A stretch of DNA of 6,779 nt from Thermoplasmata archaeon (GTDB taxonomy: Archaea > Thermoplasmatota > Thermoplasmata > Thermoplasmatales > Thermoplasmataceae): positions 1-6,779 of the forward strand of contig JAJZWN010000067.1 in assembly GCA_021846695.1 (NCBI GenBank). The letters run 5' to 3'. Position 1 is the first letter of the stretch; each line of letters begins with the position of its first letter. The notes under the pieces are model-generated. The model did not search any database, was not told the DNA's origin, and was given only the letters and a program-made list of their open reading frames with translations. A program made the position numbers and the translations under genes. Below are positions 5,804-6,779 of the stretch, piece by piece.

Positions 5804-6779
5804 ATTAAACTGTGCAGTTTTCTCAGCTCCTCTGGCCTGAATATGCCATATTCCGTTATGAATGCGGTTACATATTCATGGGGTGTGACATCAAATGCCG
5901 GATTTTTGGCGTGTCCTTCAGCCGGTCCCAGCCTTGAATTATTGACCATTAGTACCTCATTTTCATCCCTCTCCTCTATTGGTATTCCTTCTCCGGCTTT
6001 AAGTGAAAAATCAAAGGTGCTTCCGGGTGCCGCAACATAAAAAGGTATATTATTTACCTTTGCCAGCACTGCTTTTTCATATGTCCCTATCTTGTTCGCA
6101 AAATCTCCGTTAGCAGCTATTCTGTCAGCTCCCACAATTGCAAGGTTAATATCCCCGTTTTTCATGAAATATCCCGCTGCATTGTCTGCTATTATGGAAT
6201 AATCTATTCCCTCCTGCTGGAGTTCCCAGGCAGTAAGCTTTGCACCCTGCAGCCGTGGTCTTGTCTCATCAACATATACAAATATTTTCTTGCCTGAATC
6301 ATGTGCTATTCTCATGGGAGCAAGTGCTGTTCCCCAGTCGACAACTGCAAGGGCACCTGCATTGCAATGAGTTAAAATATGGTCATTGGCCTGTATAAGC
6401 GTGTTCCCGTATTCGCCTATCTTCCTTGACCTTTCAGTAATTTCCAGTGCATACCTCCTCGCTGCAGACTCAGAAAAATTATTTGCTTTCATGAAATCAA
6501 TGGCTTTGAAAAGGTCGTATGCAGTGGGCCTGGACGATGATATTGTTTTCACTGCTTTTTCCATGTCCTCCATATTTTTTGATGCCATGGCAAGCCCATA
6601 TGCAGCAGTAACCCCTATTGCCGGTGCGCCACGAACAACCATATTCTTAATTGCATAATAAATATCATCACTGTTTTTTGCAGAGTATATTTCAATTGTT
6701 TCAGGAATTTTTCTCTGGTCTATAAGCTTAACCTGGTTTTCTTCAAACCACACTGCCAGAATTGCCTTTGATTCGCCGT
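5779..6779 (-). CDS. mtnA: S-methyl-5-thioribose-1-phosphate isomerase (N-terminus beyond window edge)
   Basis: A cytoplasmic enzyme of methionine salvage that isomerises 5-methylthioribose-1-phosphate to methylthioribulose-1-phosphate; a member of the eIF-2B-alpha-like family. Counting from the Val codon GTG at 6753, motifs are LIDQRKIP (10-17), RGAPAIG (41-47), THCNAGALA with catalytic Cys130, GADRIAANGD with catalytic Asp210, NKIGTY (220-225) and NPAFDVTPHEY (284-294). The DQR and NPAFDVTP motifs favour MtnA over an initiation-factor subunit or ribose-1,5-bisphosphate isomerase. The frame stays open upstream of 6753 to the edge (codons ESKAILA precede VWFEE) and no Shine-Dalgarno precedes that GTG, so the true start is probably outside. 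The 3' end overlaps trpS tail to tail. Intact within the window. Confidence 0.92.
   Translation of the reverse strand, partial: GESKAILAVWFEENQVKLIDQRKIPETIEIYSAKNSDDIYYAIKNMVVRGAPAIGVTAAYGLAMASKNMEDMEKAVKTISSSRPTAYDLFKAIDFMKANNFSESAARRYALEITERSRKIGEYGNTLIQANDHILTHCNAGALAVVDWGTALAPMRIAHDSGKKIFVYVDETRPRLQGAKLTAWELQQEGIDYSIIADNAAGYFMKNGDINLAIVGADRIAANGDFANKIGTYEKAVLAKVNNIPFYVAAPGSTFDFSLKAGEGIPIEERDENEVLMVNNSRLGPAEGHAKNPAFDVTPHEYVTAFITEYGIFRPEELRKLHSLIHEDLFMR

Noticed and set aside
1..6779. CRISPR arrays, tRNA genes, insertion sequences
   Set aside because: No regularly spaced repeats, no tRNA cloverleaf and no transposase-like frame were found on either strand.

Overview
The window looks archaeal and most likely comes from the Thermoplasmatales (Ferroplasma/Cuniculiplasma-like thermoacidophiles). 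The reasons are a solitary 5S rRNA gene with no 16S or 23S beside it, TATA boxes about 25 nt ahead of probable leaderless starts, an archaeal-type tryptophanyl-tRNA synthetase, GGAGGT-type ribosome binding sites only inside an operon, and a Ser/His signal peptidase. The lineage is inferred from these traits and not from any search.

Layout. On the minus strand, 1-1288 is an MFS transporter of the sugar/phosphate-porter type whose C-terminus runs off the left edge. A divergent 5S rRNA gene lies at 1406-1526 with its own promoter. Bases 1576-4271 (minus strand) form a compact, AT-rich four-gene membrane/secretion cassette. In transcription order it encodes a small secreted-peptide precursor broken by a -1 frame shift at a run of seven G, a 71-residue two-helix membrane protein, an RDD-SpoIIM (DUF95) fusion membrane protein, and a multi-spanning signal peptidase. 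A 239-bp divergent promoter region (4272-4510) follows. Then come trpS (4511-5803, plus) and mtnA (minus, running off the right edge), which overlap tail to tail by 25 bp.

How the genes relate. The MFS transporter, 5S rRNA, trpS and mtnA are ordinary core genes. The cassette is the unusual part. A precursor with a clear signal peptide, a tiny membrane protein, a SpoIIM/DUF95-family protein and a dedicated signal peptidase sit under one leaderless promoter with 1-9 nt gaps or overlaps. This resembles, in logic, bacterial circular-bacteriocin loci, which also carry DUF95 proteins and small two-helix immunity proteins. I propose it as a candidate archaeocin-like or secreted-peptide system that may be switched by its G7 tract. 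Function is inferred only; the frame shift could also be a sequencing error or true decay.
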